This document shows positions 1-12,890 of a stretch of 64,000 nt of DNA, piece after piece; the stretch's first letter is position 1; each line of letters begins with the position of its first letter. The notes beneath the pieces are model-generated. The model saw nothing but the letters and a program-made list of their open reading frames with translations. It was not told where the DNA came from and ran no database searches. The translations under genes and the position numbers were made by a program. The stretch is from Phalacrocorax aristotelis (Eukaryota; Chordata; Aves; Suliformes; Phalacrocoracidae): positions 5,325,610 to 5,389,609 of the forward strand of contig NC_134283.1 of assembly GCF_949628215.1 (NCBI RefSeq), read 5' to 3'.

Positions 1-2811
1 AACCCAGCTGCAAGGCATGATGTACTTGCTATCATGGCCGAAGCTGCTCACATCTCAGGAGGGTTTTCATCTGCTCTCACAGTAAGCCTTTCAAGTATTT
101 CACCAGCTCAGTTGTTTATAATACTGGAGGCTCCCTGAGGCGCAAAGCTAGCCTTGAAAATCTGTTTACATTTTTAAATATATGCCAAAGTGTAAGCCCT
201 GGGACAATTAAAAGAAGTTAGGTAGGCAAAGCAATCAAAACAGAATCAGCAAAGGCCTTTAGTAAGTCTTGGGTGAGTATCTCTGCGTATTTTCTTGAAT
301 AACCCAAGTGACAGATGCTAGCCTTCATATCCCAGGTCACATCTGAGAAAGGCAGCAGATGGGTTTGGCCATTGGTGAGCAAATATTAGTCCTGGACAAA
401 GGCACTGCTTTATTTTCCCAGTGTACCAAAATTAGAGAACCCCCTAGTGCTAAATAATTTTGTTCTGCCTCACTGTGAAAATTCCCAGTGTTCAATAGCC
501 CTCCACAAGTTCTCATTTTATCCCTGTAGTGCAGTGCTCCTGTGGTTATATGTCAGCTGCAGTAGTGGTAAACATGTACACACTGCTCATTTAAGAGCTT
601 TTAAAGGACTTCTTACTGTGCCCAGAAATTACACCTGTGCTTTCTTACTTACCCATGCTGTTGTCTTTGTTTCTCAGGCTATATTAAGCTTTTTTTTTTT
701 CCGTCCTCCCCTTGAAAGAGTAGGGAAAGTATAAACACCTTTAAGTCCTGGCTTTCTAGCAAACAAGTTGTGCAGATGGACAGAGAGAGTTAATCTGAAA
801 AGAATGGGTGTGTTGCAGTAGGGATGGCAGAAGATATCTGCCCCTACTGAAGACACTTGACTTTTCAGGAGCTCTGTGGTGTTAGCTGAAATGCCTGGCA
901 GCTGCAGTGCTGGACTTCCCTGAGACGGGGATCTGTGATATTCTGACCGTGTTTTCCATACCTAGATATGATGAAGAGAGACAGAGCATGTAGTACCTGG
1001 AGGAGCTGCGTCAGCGGAGGGAAGGTGGATGTAAGGGTGCAACAAGGCATTGGCCTCTAACAAACTTCTCCATCGTAGGAGAACCTTTCAATATTAAAGA
1101 TGATTTGATAGAAACAGGAATAAGAGATGTGGTAAGTAACATAAAATATCATCTCTAAAAGATTGTTTGATCTGTTTGCATGATACTGCTAAAAAAAGGG
1201 AATTGAAATAGAGGTCCTGGTGATGTCAGTAGTCAAATTCTGCATTGGTCTTATTCGTCCAGTATTTTATGTGGGAACTTTCACTGAAACAAAAAGACAA
1301 AAAAGAAACCCAAAGAAACAACAATAACAAAAAAAGAGGAATCAGCTTCAACTGCTTAAATATCTCATAACACAACAGTACTTTGGATGGTGTGAAGTTA
1401 ATCTGTGAAGCTCTCTGACGTGGGATATGACTAAGAAAATAACTCAAAGACTTTCAAAGTAAAGGGCTGGTGTAGGAGATGTTTTGTACATCCTCTCTGA
1501 TAAGTGACAGAAGTGGTAACAGTGAACATTCAATAAATTTATCTGATCCAGCCCATTGCAGTGACTGTCCTGGAAGAGTCCCTGCACGTACGTGGTAGTG
1601 GTGGCTGCTGTCAGATCCAGACCCAAGTCTCTGCAGGCTGCCATTTTCCATAGTTTTTAATGTGGTTTTTTTATGGGGCCAGACCCAACTTTTTTCCCAA
1701 CACATGCCCAATTTGCAATGCCAACATTGGGTTCTACTGTTAAATATCTGCTGATGCACCTCTGCTGAGAACTTGTCTTCGTGTTTTATCCAATACATCT
1801 AAAAATAATAAAGCTCTTGCTCTGTATTTCACAAATATTAGCACCATGCCTCAGAGGCATCTGCATTAATTATACTTAAATCTTAAGAAATGCCTTCTGA
1901 ACTCCCCCCTCGATTCTTTGCATCTCTTGAACCTCTGATCTTGTCGGGGTTGATCAGCACGTCTACTCTTGAACTCAGATCCTGCCTCTCCATTCTGCAA
2001 GTGAAATTATCTCTGTATGTCTGCACCCATAAAGTGAAGTGCACTTGTGCTTCCAACTTCCACAGAGTACCAGACAGCTAGCTGTGCTAGGGCTCCTATT
2101 AACGCCTGTAATTAGCACTGACAAAAGTGCCGTTACCCCCACTCCTCAAAACCGCACTTCCTTGATTGGTTTTTTAGAAAATCCCAGTGCAGTGTACCAT
2201 GTACTCATGTTTCAACAGAACAGCGAAGTTAGTGAGGCGTGACAGTGCTCTTTTTTCTAAGCCTATACTGAACATCCTTAATCAAGCTCTGCTTTTTTAA
2301 AAATAATGGGGTCTAATTCACTTTTGGCTTACGGTATATTCATGCTTGTGTAATTCCATCAGGCCGTATCCTCAGCTCCTGTAAACTGGCAGAGCTCTTT
2401 CGACTTCATTTAAACCCCAGGAAGATTGGTAATAGCTGAAGATTCGGGCTGCTGATTCCCCGGCTATTCCTGATTTATGCCAGTTCAAAAGGCAAATCGG
2501 TTTTTTGTTTGTTTGTTTTGCCACTAGATCCACACACTTCACCTCATTTCTGTCAAATGATACACAAAGTACATCCAAGCAACTGCTTTTTTCCTGAGGC
2601 CGTGATCCCTCTTCATTCCTGCTGACCCTGTTACAAGGCACACACACCCAGCAGCTCCTGAAAACTTCTACCAATCACCCTAAAGGCCCTCAGGAGGATC
2701 AGGCCAAACTCTCAGGGAAAGTTGCCTTGTACCAGTACATATACCGCATTTTCTTGTGTTCTCTAAATTAGGTGTTGTCTTCCCATATGCAGACATACGA
2801 TGACATACTAC
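1..2811. other. Intergenic, no gene recognised
   Basis: This is AT-rich unique-looking DNA without any recognisable exon, RNA gene or long repeat. A short TTTG run occurs at 2501-2520 and a T tract near 690. The open frames here are short and match no family I know. Confidence 0.7.
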
Positions 2812-2860
2812 GGTTGGACTCCATGATCTAAAGGTCTTTCCGACCTAAATGATTCTACAT
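2812..2860 (+). mobile_element. CR1 LINE 3' tail fragment
   Basis: GGTTGGACTCCATGATCTAA, then AGGTCTTTCCGACCTAAATG and ATTCTACATT, match the hallmark CR1 3' end (normally GGTTGGACTCGATGATCTTA and the ATTCTATGA repeats). Only about 50 bases of tail are recognisable; the upstream boundary is unclear and could be earlier. Confidence 0.75.
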
Positions 2861-5597
2861 TCCCATGGCTAAACTACACCGTCTTGGGAGATCTCCCAGG
2901 AGGAAAGCGCATGGATGCTTCAGCGTCTCTGCCACGACCCAACAGACACAACATGTCCTCGGCCATTGCACTTAGCGGGTCCTGCAATGGAGTAGTTGTG
3001 TCTTCTTCTTCTCTCTCCCTTCTTTCATTCCTGTGTTCAATAGCCATACCTCTGCTGGTAGTAGCCAGCACCCGCTGCTCTGAGGACAGGAACAGGCAGG
3101 TAACAAAAGTGGAGAGGACAGAGTCAGCATGTTTGTTCTTGGCGGTGTCAAATTTGTCTTTGGTAAGAACCTGGCCAATTTGAAATGCAAGAAAGATGTG
3201 AATCAAGAAAGAGATGTGTCGAAGGGCTGCTGGTTGCAAGTCCATTCCCACGATCAGAGAGCACATATTTATACTGGCAGTACTGTGGCTTGTCTGATAT
3301 TAGACTGACGTTTAAATTAGGTACAGACTCAGCGATAACTCTGATTGCACCTGGGACTTCTGAGTGCAGCACAGGGCAAATAAATAATGATGTCTGTAGC
3401 AGTAGATAGAGATGCTGTTACTAACTTTGATCAGCAATGTGAAACACTGGGTGAAACATCACACAGGCTGACAGATTAGAGATTTCATAGGCTTCAGGTA
3501 CAAGAATAAAGAAAACAAAACTTGAAATGAACTTTCTTTGATAAAAGTAGCCATGGAATAGGCTTCCAAACACCTGTAAAACAACTATGTGTTTCTCATC
3601 AGTGACTGCACCCAGTATTTCAATTTAGAAATATGAACTGTAGCAACTGAGCTGCAGTTCTATAAACTTGGCTTTTTATGGATCTGGAACACTAGAGAAT
3701 ATAAACCATGCAAGCTTTTTCAGAGGGAAAATGCCTAATTGTTGGTTTTGCACTGACTCACTGCATTCAGAGATATAACTTGTGACCTATATTGTACCAT
3801 ACTGGCCATACGTCCCCATCAAAAGAGTCAGACTTTTTAATTCAGCTCTGAACTACCAGTTCTTCAGTCCTTCCTCGTCTCCCTTCCCAGGGAGCACCAA
3901 TCTGCAAGGACGCGGTGAGGCAGGTACCAGAAAACCAGAGGAGTGTTTGCATAAGCTTCCATTACATGTTACACTGTATAAAATACTAAGACACCTGCCA
4001 GTACATTTTCGGGACTTCCACATAATGGTCTCCTGTAGAGGGAATCACTTCAGTACTCTGGCACTCTCAAAGTTGTAAAGTCAGTCGCCCACAAAATGCT
4101 TTGCTCCTCCCAGTTGTGCTTTGATGTCTTCATTGTTCTGAGCCTCCAGGAACAGGACATATCTCCCAGATCCAATTAAAATGCACTCAGCTTTCTGCAG
4201 CGCTTTGTTTCTGGTTTGTGTTTGGGGCTTCACTGCACAAGTCAGAAAAACTTGGTATCATCTTTTATTGAGGACAAATCCTGGCACTTCAAAGGTTCCT
4301 CTTCCCATAGGATTACTGTCATCATTTATCATCCTGTATATGCAGTACATCTGACGGTATGAACCCTTGCTCCTGACCCCACCAATGACATTAATAGCGA
4401 GAACACCACACTTTTGTGCTATTGTTTGCTCTCAACTGCTGCTCAGCTTTTGATGGTGATTCGGATGAGTAAATCAGCACAATTTTATGGAGCTCCCCCC
4501 GTTGTGACTCACTGATTTTTCCAGCGCTTGTGATACCGATGTTTTCGTCCCGCAGTGAGAAGCCTTTCCCAGCATCACTCCAAGCCCAGAGAGAGCAGCT
4601 GAGTCCCTGCTGACACCCCGAGCAAGGCTCCACACCCTGCCGTGCCCCCCATGGGGGTTGTATGAGAGAAGTAAGACATGGGGTAAGGGCTCGAACCATT
4701 AACAGTGCTAATTATTTAAAGTTAACGCACTGTCCTCCCTCCATCCTCTTCCCAAAGCTTTGGTTTTCCCGTGATGGTAAGAAATGTGATTTGATGTAGT
4801 TTTCAATTTTGATGTGGTTTCTAACCTACATAAAAGCAGGACTAACCATGACTATAAGCTCATGACCACTTTTTGGTTAGCTTTAGCCTGATTCAGATAC
4901 CACATCCTGAGATGTAAATCAAAACTGAGATATATTGAAATAAAACTGGTTTATGTTAGATGGAAAAACCAGGCTCAGTTTGGTCTAAATTATCCTCCTG
5001 CTTGTTGAAGCACCCATCAATACTCCTCTCCAGGAGGGCAGGAATTCTCCAGGGCATTAGCTGTTTTCTGCTGTGGATAAGATATATTTCCTGAAACTTG
5101 CGACACGTCTGGAAGCCTCTTACAAGATGTTGGTTCATGAAATCAAGTGTAGGACAGCGCCCTCCCTCACCCCACAGTACGTTATGGTTGAACTCATAGA
5201 TATAAAACAGTTCTTGAAAAACACTTGGCGAATCTACATAATTAAAAATCTTTCCTGCTGGGGGTTAATGATTTGGGTAGATTAACTTGATAATGTAATG
5301 TAAAATGTCGAAATCAAGAGTGTGCATCCAGAAATACTAGTGCAGCTCTGCAATGGGAGACTATTTTAAGTAAATAACCAGAGAAAGTATTTTGCAATTA
5401 AATTAAAGATGTTTCCAAACTACTGTACTTTGCTATAAAAAACTGTCATCTTGAAAAGTCAAGTTTCATTTATTTTAATTAGCACTGTCATGAAGTATTC
5501 CATTTGGCAAACACTGACTATCAAGCCCTTTTCCAGACACCAGTTTGAAACATGTACATCAGAAAAATGATCACAGACCCTTCATGTGGTACCTTCT
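2861..5597. other. Intergenic, nothing recognised
   Basis: I see no gene, RNA or named repeat. Overlapping frames on both strands at 2874-3409 have no family resemblance and no splice logic. Confidence 0.65.
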
Positions 5598-5690
5598 GGG
5601 CCCAATTCTCAGGTAGTCAAGATGAGCCTCACTCCACCGAAGTCAGTGTGGCAAACTGATTTACATCAGTTGAAAACTGAGGCTTTAATA
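5598..5690. repeat. Ancient interspersed repeat fragment (palindromic family)
   Basis: GGGCCCAATTCTCAGG, then CACTCCACCGAAGTCAGTG and CTGATTTACATCAGTTG, resemble a widespread sauropsid repeat whose copies read 'ggccaaattct..., ccactgaagtcagtgg, gatttacaccagtg'. I recognise the pattern but not a database name. It shares the tgaagtcag/gacttca core with the hairpin at 37949 and the fragment at 38484. Confidence 0.45.
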
Positions 5691-8600
5691 TCCCTGATCC
5701 GCCCTTCAGGAGGTGATGCAAAGTCTGCTGACACTGGTCGGAAGATTCCTGTTGTCTTCAGAGAAATTCAGGTTCAAAGCTGTGTGTGCCGGGATGAATC
5801 TCTGGTCCCTTTCGCTGTTCTTGCACTTGAGTTATTTAACTGGAGAGGCGTCAGTATCAAATTGATGGAAAGCCAAAGTGATCTTGATCCTTCTTTGAGA
5901 CTTACTGTTGAATTGCATTATATATAAGCAGAGAAGCTTTTTTATTATTAATAGGATAGAAAATCAGAAACATCAAGGAAAATTATATGAGTCCTATTAA
6001 GACGGATGAGTTGGAGTTAAGTCCATGTATTCATAACAAGATCGTTCTCTGCAACTCCTGTAAAAGTGTATTGTCCTTTCATGGGAGGACCTCGCCGGGG
6101 TGGAAGAACGGCGGGGGAAATGCCACAGACTTCTCCTGGGGCAGCTTCCCAGCCTGGTGGGCAGTTGTGTAGGCAGTGGCCACACGCATGAGGGCACGAG
6201 GCTGCTTTGGGGGATGGTCTGCTCCAGGGCAGTAAATCTGGGGCTGCCACCTCAGGACCTGACCTTCCTTAGGATCTCTTGCTTAAATCCCCTTCTCTGC
6301 CATCCAACTTGTTTTCACATCTGCCAAGTATTGTGGCTCCTTCTGCATGTCCAACGAGGGGATTGTTTCTCAGGCTTAAATCTCACTACTGAAAAAAGAA
6401 AGTTACACTGATAAATACTTGTTGTCTACACAGGGTGGCTAGCGAGAAATAAGCTGAAGTGAGTGTGAAGGGCACTGTCAATTCTGTAGAAATGCCTCTT
6501 ATTTCACATGGCTAGCATCACATCGAGAGTGCTCAAAGCAGTCTTTCTGCAGCCCAAGGCATCCTCCAGTGAGTGAGTGAGGAGCAGCTTTTCTGGGCTG
6601 CCCCCTTATTTAGGTAAGCCCATGTATATAAAATCTGAATAGTCTGTTTTAATTTCATCCTGCTGCTCATAGCTAAAACCCCTTGTTCCACCTTAATTTG
6701 TCCCTTCTCTCTGTTAACACCCTTCAAATACTTCTAGACACTTCCCCCTTCCTTGCCATTTAGCCACGCTCTAATCTTACCTATTTATTCATTCATCATA
6801 AATCAATCTCTCCTGCCCCCTAATCAGTGCAGTGCCGCAGCTCTTCTGGGAGAGTCCGTGTGCCGCTAACAAGCAGGACCAAGTGCCGGCAGCCTTGCAG
6901 GTGGCGCGGCATTATGCCAGGAGGGATCCTTAACACCCGACCCCGGGGTGTCATGTTTTCCATATGTTGCCCCCCTCCCATCTCCTAATGAAAAATCAAG
7001 GTCTGCTTCCCTCCTGCTGGCAGCCCTACGTATCTCATCCCCATTACTATCATTTTGGGAGGAATGGTTTTGTTCAGATAATAATAATTTTCATTTCCTT
7101 ATTCAGAATCTCCTCTTATCTTCTACCTGTGCGTAACTGATTGAGTGATAAGGACATTCCCTTTTTCCTTCTTACCTTATAATAAGCACCAGCAAATCTC
7201 TGCCAGTTTTGAACTCAGCAAGTGTGCACTCTGCACCTTCAAGTGGATCCTAATCCAAACATTATATGGCTAAAAGCATTCAAGTGCTTAAAGGATCCAC
7301 AGCTTTTCTCCCCACTTCCCAGGGTTAATACGTACAAACCTACCTGGCAGCAGGTCCCTCCCCAAACCTTTACAGCAGCAGCATGACCTCTGAAGAGTCT
7401 CCATCTATGCAGACTCCCACATCTGATTACCTCTCCCTGTTAATCTGTGATCTTCATAAGAATTGCTATTACATTGTATTTCACTATGTTATTCCCATGC
7501 TGAATGCTTCTAACGCTCTCAGCAACTTTCATGTTCACACCCCAGAGGTAGCTCTGTAGCCCCTTTACTTTGAATTATACCAGTCTATGAAATCCTTCCT
7601 TAAAGGATATCTTTATCTTTCTTAGTGTTTGCATTCAGTACAGGTGATGGGCGAGCTGGTTCCTGGCTGGTGTGTCTTTGGGCACTCAGGAGCAAGCGAG
7701 TGCTAGACTTGGAGCCAAGAGGAAAGTTGCCCCCCAGACCAGAGTGGCAGGATTTTGTTCTGGTTTATTTTCTACTACTCCTTAAGAAGACAGCACAATC
7801 TCTTTCTGATGTTGCATGGTCAGCATCCAAACGAGTGATCTTTCCTGCCCTTTCCGTGGCAACTTTACAGTTCTGTCTTTTCATCTTTCACTGTAAGGCT
7901 GCATGTGTTACATGGTAAGGGGGAACTCACAGCTGGAGGTACAGGGTATACATTGTGTGGACCCCTCTGAATCAAACATCGAGCTCATGATCATCCGCAG
8001 CGGTGGCAAGCTGGACTAGATGATTGCTCTGATCTCTCCTACTCTTGTGTTTTTACCCTTCCTCAGTTTGATTTGTTTATGCTTTACCGTCCCTGGGCTA
8101 TTCTGAATATATTTGGTTCTGTGCCTGGTTCCCATTGATGGTGCTTTTCTCTTCTTCTATTATTTTCTCTACACGGGGGGACCTGGCCCTCCCCTTGAAT
8201 GTCTCCTGCTAGTAACCACGACTACCTGTGTCATCTTCTTTCTCATCAGAATGCAGCTTCCAGTAATTTTTAAACACAGTGCTATTTCTGTTCTCCATTT
8301 CCTCTTCATATACTGGGAAGCTTTGACACCCTTGCTTACCAGGTACACCTGCTCTTTTACCAGGAAACCGTTCTTCCCACTTGGCTCTGCCGGTGTGATT
8401 GCCCATGCCTCTGCCCCCATGGAGCATGGGGCTTTGCCAGCTCCCTGCCTGGTGTCTCCCAGGCAAACTGCCCTGCTTTCCCACCTCATCTCTGTTTTCA
8501 AGGTAGCCCAGCCAGTGCAATTAACTCAGCTTACTACCCAGTTCACCTCACATTCAGTTTGGTTTAATGGAGTGAAATTCAGATGAAGTCAGAAACAATT

Positions 8601-11600
8601 ACTCCAGCTGATGTCTCCCCACTTCCTCACACAAATCTGAAAAACTTACTGGATCAGATACTCGTACCCTACGCTTAAAACGAGCCATTCCTCAGTGTGT
8701 TAGTAACTCTGCTGCTTTCAATGCCTGAATAGCACAAGATGATTTTTTTCCCTCGGCATGATGGACTGAACTATTCATGGCGATGTCAGAGATCAAAAGG
8801 AGAAGGAGAAGGCTGAAATGACCAGGGGAGCCAAACCACGGCAGTGGAAAGGAGGCTTGGCGATAAAAGAAAATGGTGAGATGACAGGGAGATGAGCTGC
8901 GATTTAAGCCCTCCTCATATCTTGTATTTTTATACATACACTCAAAACATATTTCAGGGCCTGAGAGTGTTTTCTCGTTTCTGGAGATCTATTTTGTCAT
9001 TACTTTAGCTGACAGCCGTTGGGGAGAATGAAACACTTTGGTTAGCCTCAAACACCTTGCTAAGTTCTCCTCAGGTTAAAACACAGTGATGTTTTATTAC
9101 AGCTGACACCAATCGAGGCAAATAGACAAAAGTGAGAATTTTGATTTGGGATCCATGAAACAAAGGGAATAAGTGAAGCGAATTTGGACTCACAGTTCAA
9201 AGGAAGGGGTAAGTAAGTCCCAGGACAAGGTTTATCTTATCAACACCGCGTGCTTTCAGAGGAATAGGCTGTTTTACAAGAGATTTTGCAGCCTCTGCAA
9301 AGCTGTTGTGGCAGGATGAGTGCTGGGTACCATCTCTGTTCCTGGGATTTTGTGATGCAGCCAAGATCATGGGAAACGTGTTAGGGGGAAAAAAGGAAAA
9401 AGAAACCATGACCTTGTCCATCATAAAAGATTGAGCAGTTATGAGTCTGATCCCAAGAGGTTTAAATTATTGTATTTTTGTTCTGAGGTGGCACCTATGG
9501 TCCGCAGCGAGTCCTCACCCCCCTGTACTAACTAGTACACACTGACAGAGAGCTGTCACAAAGATGCTATCCAAAGCATCTTTGCAAAGCAAGGAGAAAC
9601 CCCTGTCCTTTCAGCAGCTCTGGTCCCAGCCCCTACTGCTCTAAATTATCTCTGAATATCCTTGTGGGGCAAGAGGAAAACATTACAAGGCATCCATGAT
9701 TGACCTTGATGGATAGCCATAACGGGGTCATGACACAGCCCTCAGCTATCAAAGTGTCACCAGGCAGGGGAATTTTAAAGCAAGATGGGTTGGAGGCCGA
9801 ACGCGGCTATACGATGGCGAGGCCCCTGCCATCACGGGAGCTCCCCTGGGTCGGCATCGGTGGGAACGGCACAGGAACAGGCCCCACAGCACCAAGGGAG
9901 AGTTATACTGGGGCTGGAGCAAACATCTACGCTGACTTGCTCATGTGAAGAGAAGCAAGAAATTTTTGCAATGAAATGTGGAACTGTTTGAAATTCACAG
10001 CTGGTCACAGCCCATTGTGAATTCAAGAACAGGCCTTCTTTCAAAGGAAATTTTTGTGATGGCATATTAAGAAAAAACATGCCACTTTCTAGTAAAAATG
10101 GCCAGGCAAGCAGGCCTGCTCTGGAGTGACACTTTGATAATATGAGCCCATTTTCCATGGCTTTGGCATTAAAAATACAGAGAAGCGCATGCTGTCCAAA
10201 GCTTGCACAGAAAACAGACATGTTGTTGAAGCTGTGAATGAAGACAGGCACCTGGAGAAAGGCATTTACATCCTCCTTCAGGAAGATCCTACCTAAACAT
10301 CTGCTTAATACTGAGTGTGTGGTTAACATCTGGAAGGAACTTATCATGCACTGGGGAAGACAAGTCCTCAGGACTACACCCAGGTCACAGCAGGATTCAC
10401 TGCTCCAATTTAGTATTAAGCCTGTTTATGCCAACGAATTACTGCACTTTTCTTTTTCACTCCTGTGGCATTAATAGCAGCAAAATCAAGTCGCCTACAA
10501 ATCCCCACACCTTGTATATCCAAACAAACCCCGCGTCCTAGGCTCTGCTCTGCTATGGTGATTTGGGTACGGAGATTTGTTTGAAAGAGAGGATAAAGCC
10601 AAATCTCACTTTGTTTTCCTGCTGTCCTAAATTTCACCCCACCTTTGAATAGCTTTGCCTCAGCGCTTTGAACTTCGGATAACTCTTAAAAATAATGAGA
10701 AAACAGCAACAAAAAAAGAGCCGTTTTCTTGTCCCCAAGCCAGGAGCAGTCCTTGCTGCTGCTGAGCCCGCACAGGCTGAGCCCCGCGGCAGCCTGGGGG
10801 CGAGGGGAGCAGAGAGCCCAGGCACAGGGGCTCTGCTGGGGCTGCCCGGGGCGTTTGTGTGACTTAACAGTGACATCCAGCGGTCACCGAGGTCCCTCTG
10901 ACATCGTCCTGCCCGGGAAAAAAGTCCCTTTCCTTATTTAACTGTAGGGATATTTGCGCATCAGCAGTAGCTGACCTGGGTGCGAGCTGTTCCCTCTTCC
11001 TCGGGATGCCCCGACGCAAGCTCAGCTGCCTCCTGACTGACAGCTACATTGGAGTGTGCCTTCCACTTTTGTTTTATACCTCAGAGTATAAAATAATCTT
11101 AAAATCATCCTGGTTTTCCTCAATTTTATAACCCCCATGTGTTTGCAGCATCATGAGTATTATTCATAATTAAGCTGCTATAAATGTAAAAATAAATCAA
11201 ACCCCTATTAAACATTAGATCACAGAAAACTTTTCCTCCTAGTAGTTATTACAAAAAAACCACAAAAATAAGCAGTTTTCATCTCAAGTTGAACATTACA
11301 GGCATATTTTTACATGATAATTTGGTTTTCAAAAAAAGTCTAACTGTGAAGTTTAATGATACCACATGAAGCATCTTGTCAGTTCATATTTATATTCAAA
11401 TCTGAGCTTTCACAGTTCCCAGTGTGTTTCTTTAATATTTTGTTGAAGATATTCTGACAATCTTTCTCAAAACTGTCTCTAGGAAAAGCAGCGTGAAAAC
11501 CTGCAAAGCAACAAAAAGCTTCCCACACTTCTGGCTTGGGGTTTGGATGCTTGAGGAGACTTTTATTTCCTACACACACACAGGAGGCTGATGCTCAAAG

Positions 11601-12780
11601 GCTCATGTTTGGCTGCCGCAAGGCAGCCCTTCTGGCTATGCCTGTCTTTTTCGTACAAGCAATGGGTGGTTGCACCAAAGTCCTGGAGGAGTTCCCCCTG
11701 GTTAAAAATACATAAATCTGAAGCATGGAAAGCTGCAGCCACCAGAGCACCTCTGAAGCCACCCATGGAGGTCAGGTACCAGTTTTGGGGCTCCCCTCTG
11801 CCCTTTCTGCCCCCCTCTCCTGGTTGAAAGCCAGGCTGGCTGTGCATAGCCAGGGGAAGAGGTATTTGGCTGGTGGTTTCTGAGTATTGCTATCAGCACC
11901 AAGACGGATGCAGCCTGCCAAGCACAGCTTCGACCTCACGGATTACAAGACCTGCCTTACCACAGGTAGCAAAACCTGAGCCATTATTCATCATCTGGTG
12001 AAAAACAGGGGTCACTTCCCTGCTGACAGGGGGTTGCAAAGAAAGGTCTTACTCCTGCCCTCATCTTAGGCGGGGACATGTCACTGAGCCCAGCCTGGCT
12101 GCTTTATTTAAAGGAAGATTTTGGTTTGCAGTTCCCACAAAAGCTGCAAGCACTCTGAATGAGTCTCCTGTTGCTCCCCAAATCTCTTCTCCTCAGCTAG
12201 TGTGACAAAGAAAAAAGCGGGGTGGATGCTTTGGGCAGGTAGGCTGTGCCCAAAGATCACAGGAGCATCCCACAACACACAGCTGGGCAAGATGGTCATT
12301 CAGGGTCAAGAAGGAAAAACCTGGGGCTGCACCCTGCCTCTCTCAAGTGGATCCTCCTGCCCCTTTGCACCAGAAATTCACTGTGAAACCCTTGGCTTCC
12401 CAGAGAGCTCAGATGCCTCCTCAACCCGCCCTGCTCTCAGAGAAGGTCACCCCATGTCACAGGCAGTGCAAGCAACAGCCTCACTGTCAGGAGCCAGAAG
12501 ACGTATTTCTTTTTAATATAAGATGTGGAGGGTCTAAAATGATGGCAGCTGCCACTGCATTAAAAAATATACGTCTGCTGCCTTCAGGTTTTTGACATTA
12601 GATGTTCCCTTCAGTCTCTCCTTAGCTGACAGCTGCATTTCATGGTCTCACGTCCACTCCAGAAACAAAAGCAACCTTTTCATCCCAGTAAGCCGGGGTG
12701 AGTGACCTCTCTTGCAGCACTTCCTGATTCATGAGTGTTAATTTGTCCTGGTTTTCCTCTTCTCTCTCAGCTACACTGCA
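5691..12780. other. Intergenic, no gene recognised
   Basis: There is no supported coding or RNA gene. Noteworthy points are a perfect inverted repeat TGTACTA-ac-TAGTACA at 9524-9539, a moderately GC- and CpG-rich patch at about 10720-11050, and a string near 8009 (GCTGGACTAGATGATTG) that weakly resembles a CR1 tail. The longest open frames (157 codons at 8113 on +, 171 codons at 9832 on -) show no family features. Confidence 0.6.
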
Positions 12781-12890
12781 GGAGCCTGGGGACAATGTGA
12801 CCAGAGTTTGGGTCAGTCCCTCTGTGTGACCTTGGGTGAGTCACTTTGCTCCCTCCCGTCCTTTGCTGTGTTACAGTGGGGTGGGAGTTG
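12780..12890 (+). repeat. MIR-like CORE-SINE relic
   Basis: CTCTGTGTGACCTTGGGTGA followed by GTCACTTTGCTCCCTCC and then CTGTGTTACAGTGGGGTGGG tracks the MIR consensus order (ctgtgtgaccttgggcaagt, cacttaacctctctg, atctgtaaaatgggg). Copies of this ancient amniote SINE persist in bird genomes. The match is clearest from about 12819 to 12887; the upstream part is weaker. Confidence 0.5.

Noticed and set aside
8009..8050. Possible CR1 tail (GCTGGACTAGATGATTG...)
   Set aside because: Similarity fades after about 20 bases and there is no terminal ATTCTATGA-type repeat, so I did not list it.
8113..8586. 157-codon open frame with a hydrophobic N-terminal part
   Set aside because: The hydrophobicity reflects T-rich sequence; the second half is not membrane-like and there is no known match.
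9524..9539. Perfect 7-base inverted repeat TGTACTA-ac-TAGTACA
   Set aside because: An isolated short palindrome of this size is expected by chance in 64 kb and has no supporting context.
9832..10347. 171-codon open frame on the minus strand
   Set aside because: Cysteine/phenylalanine-rich text without a domain or repeat pattern; no splice or promoter context. Chance is the simplest explanation.
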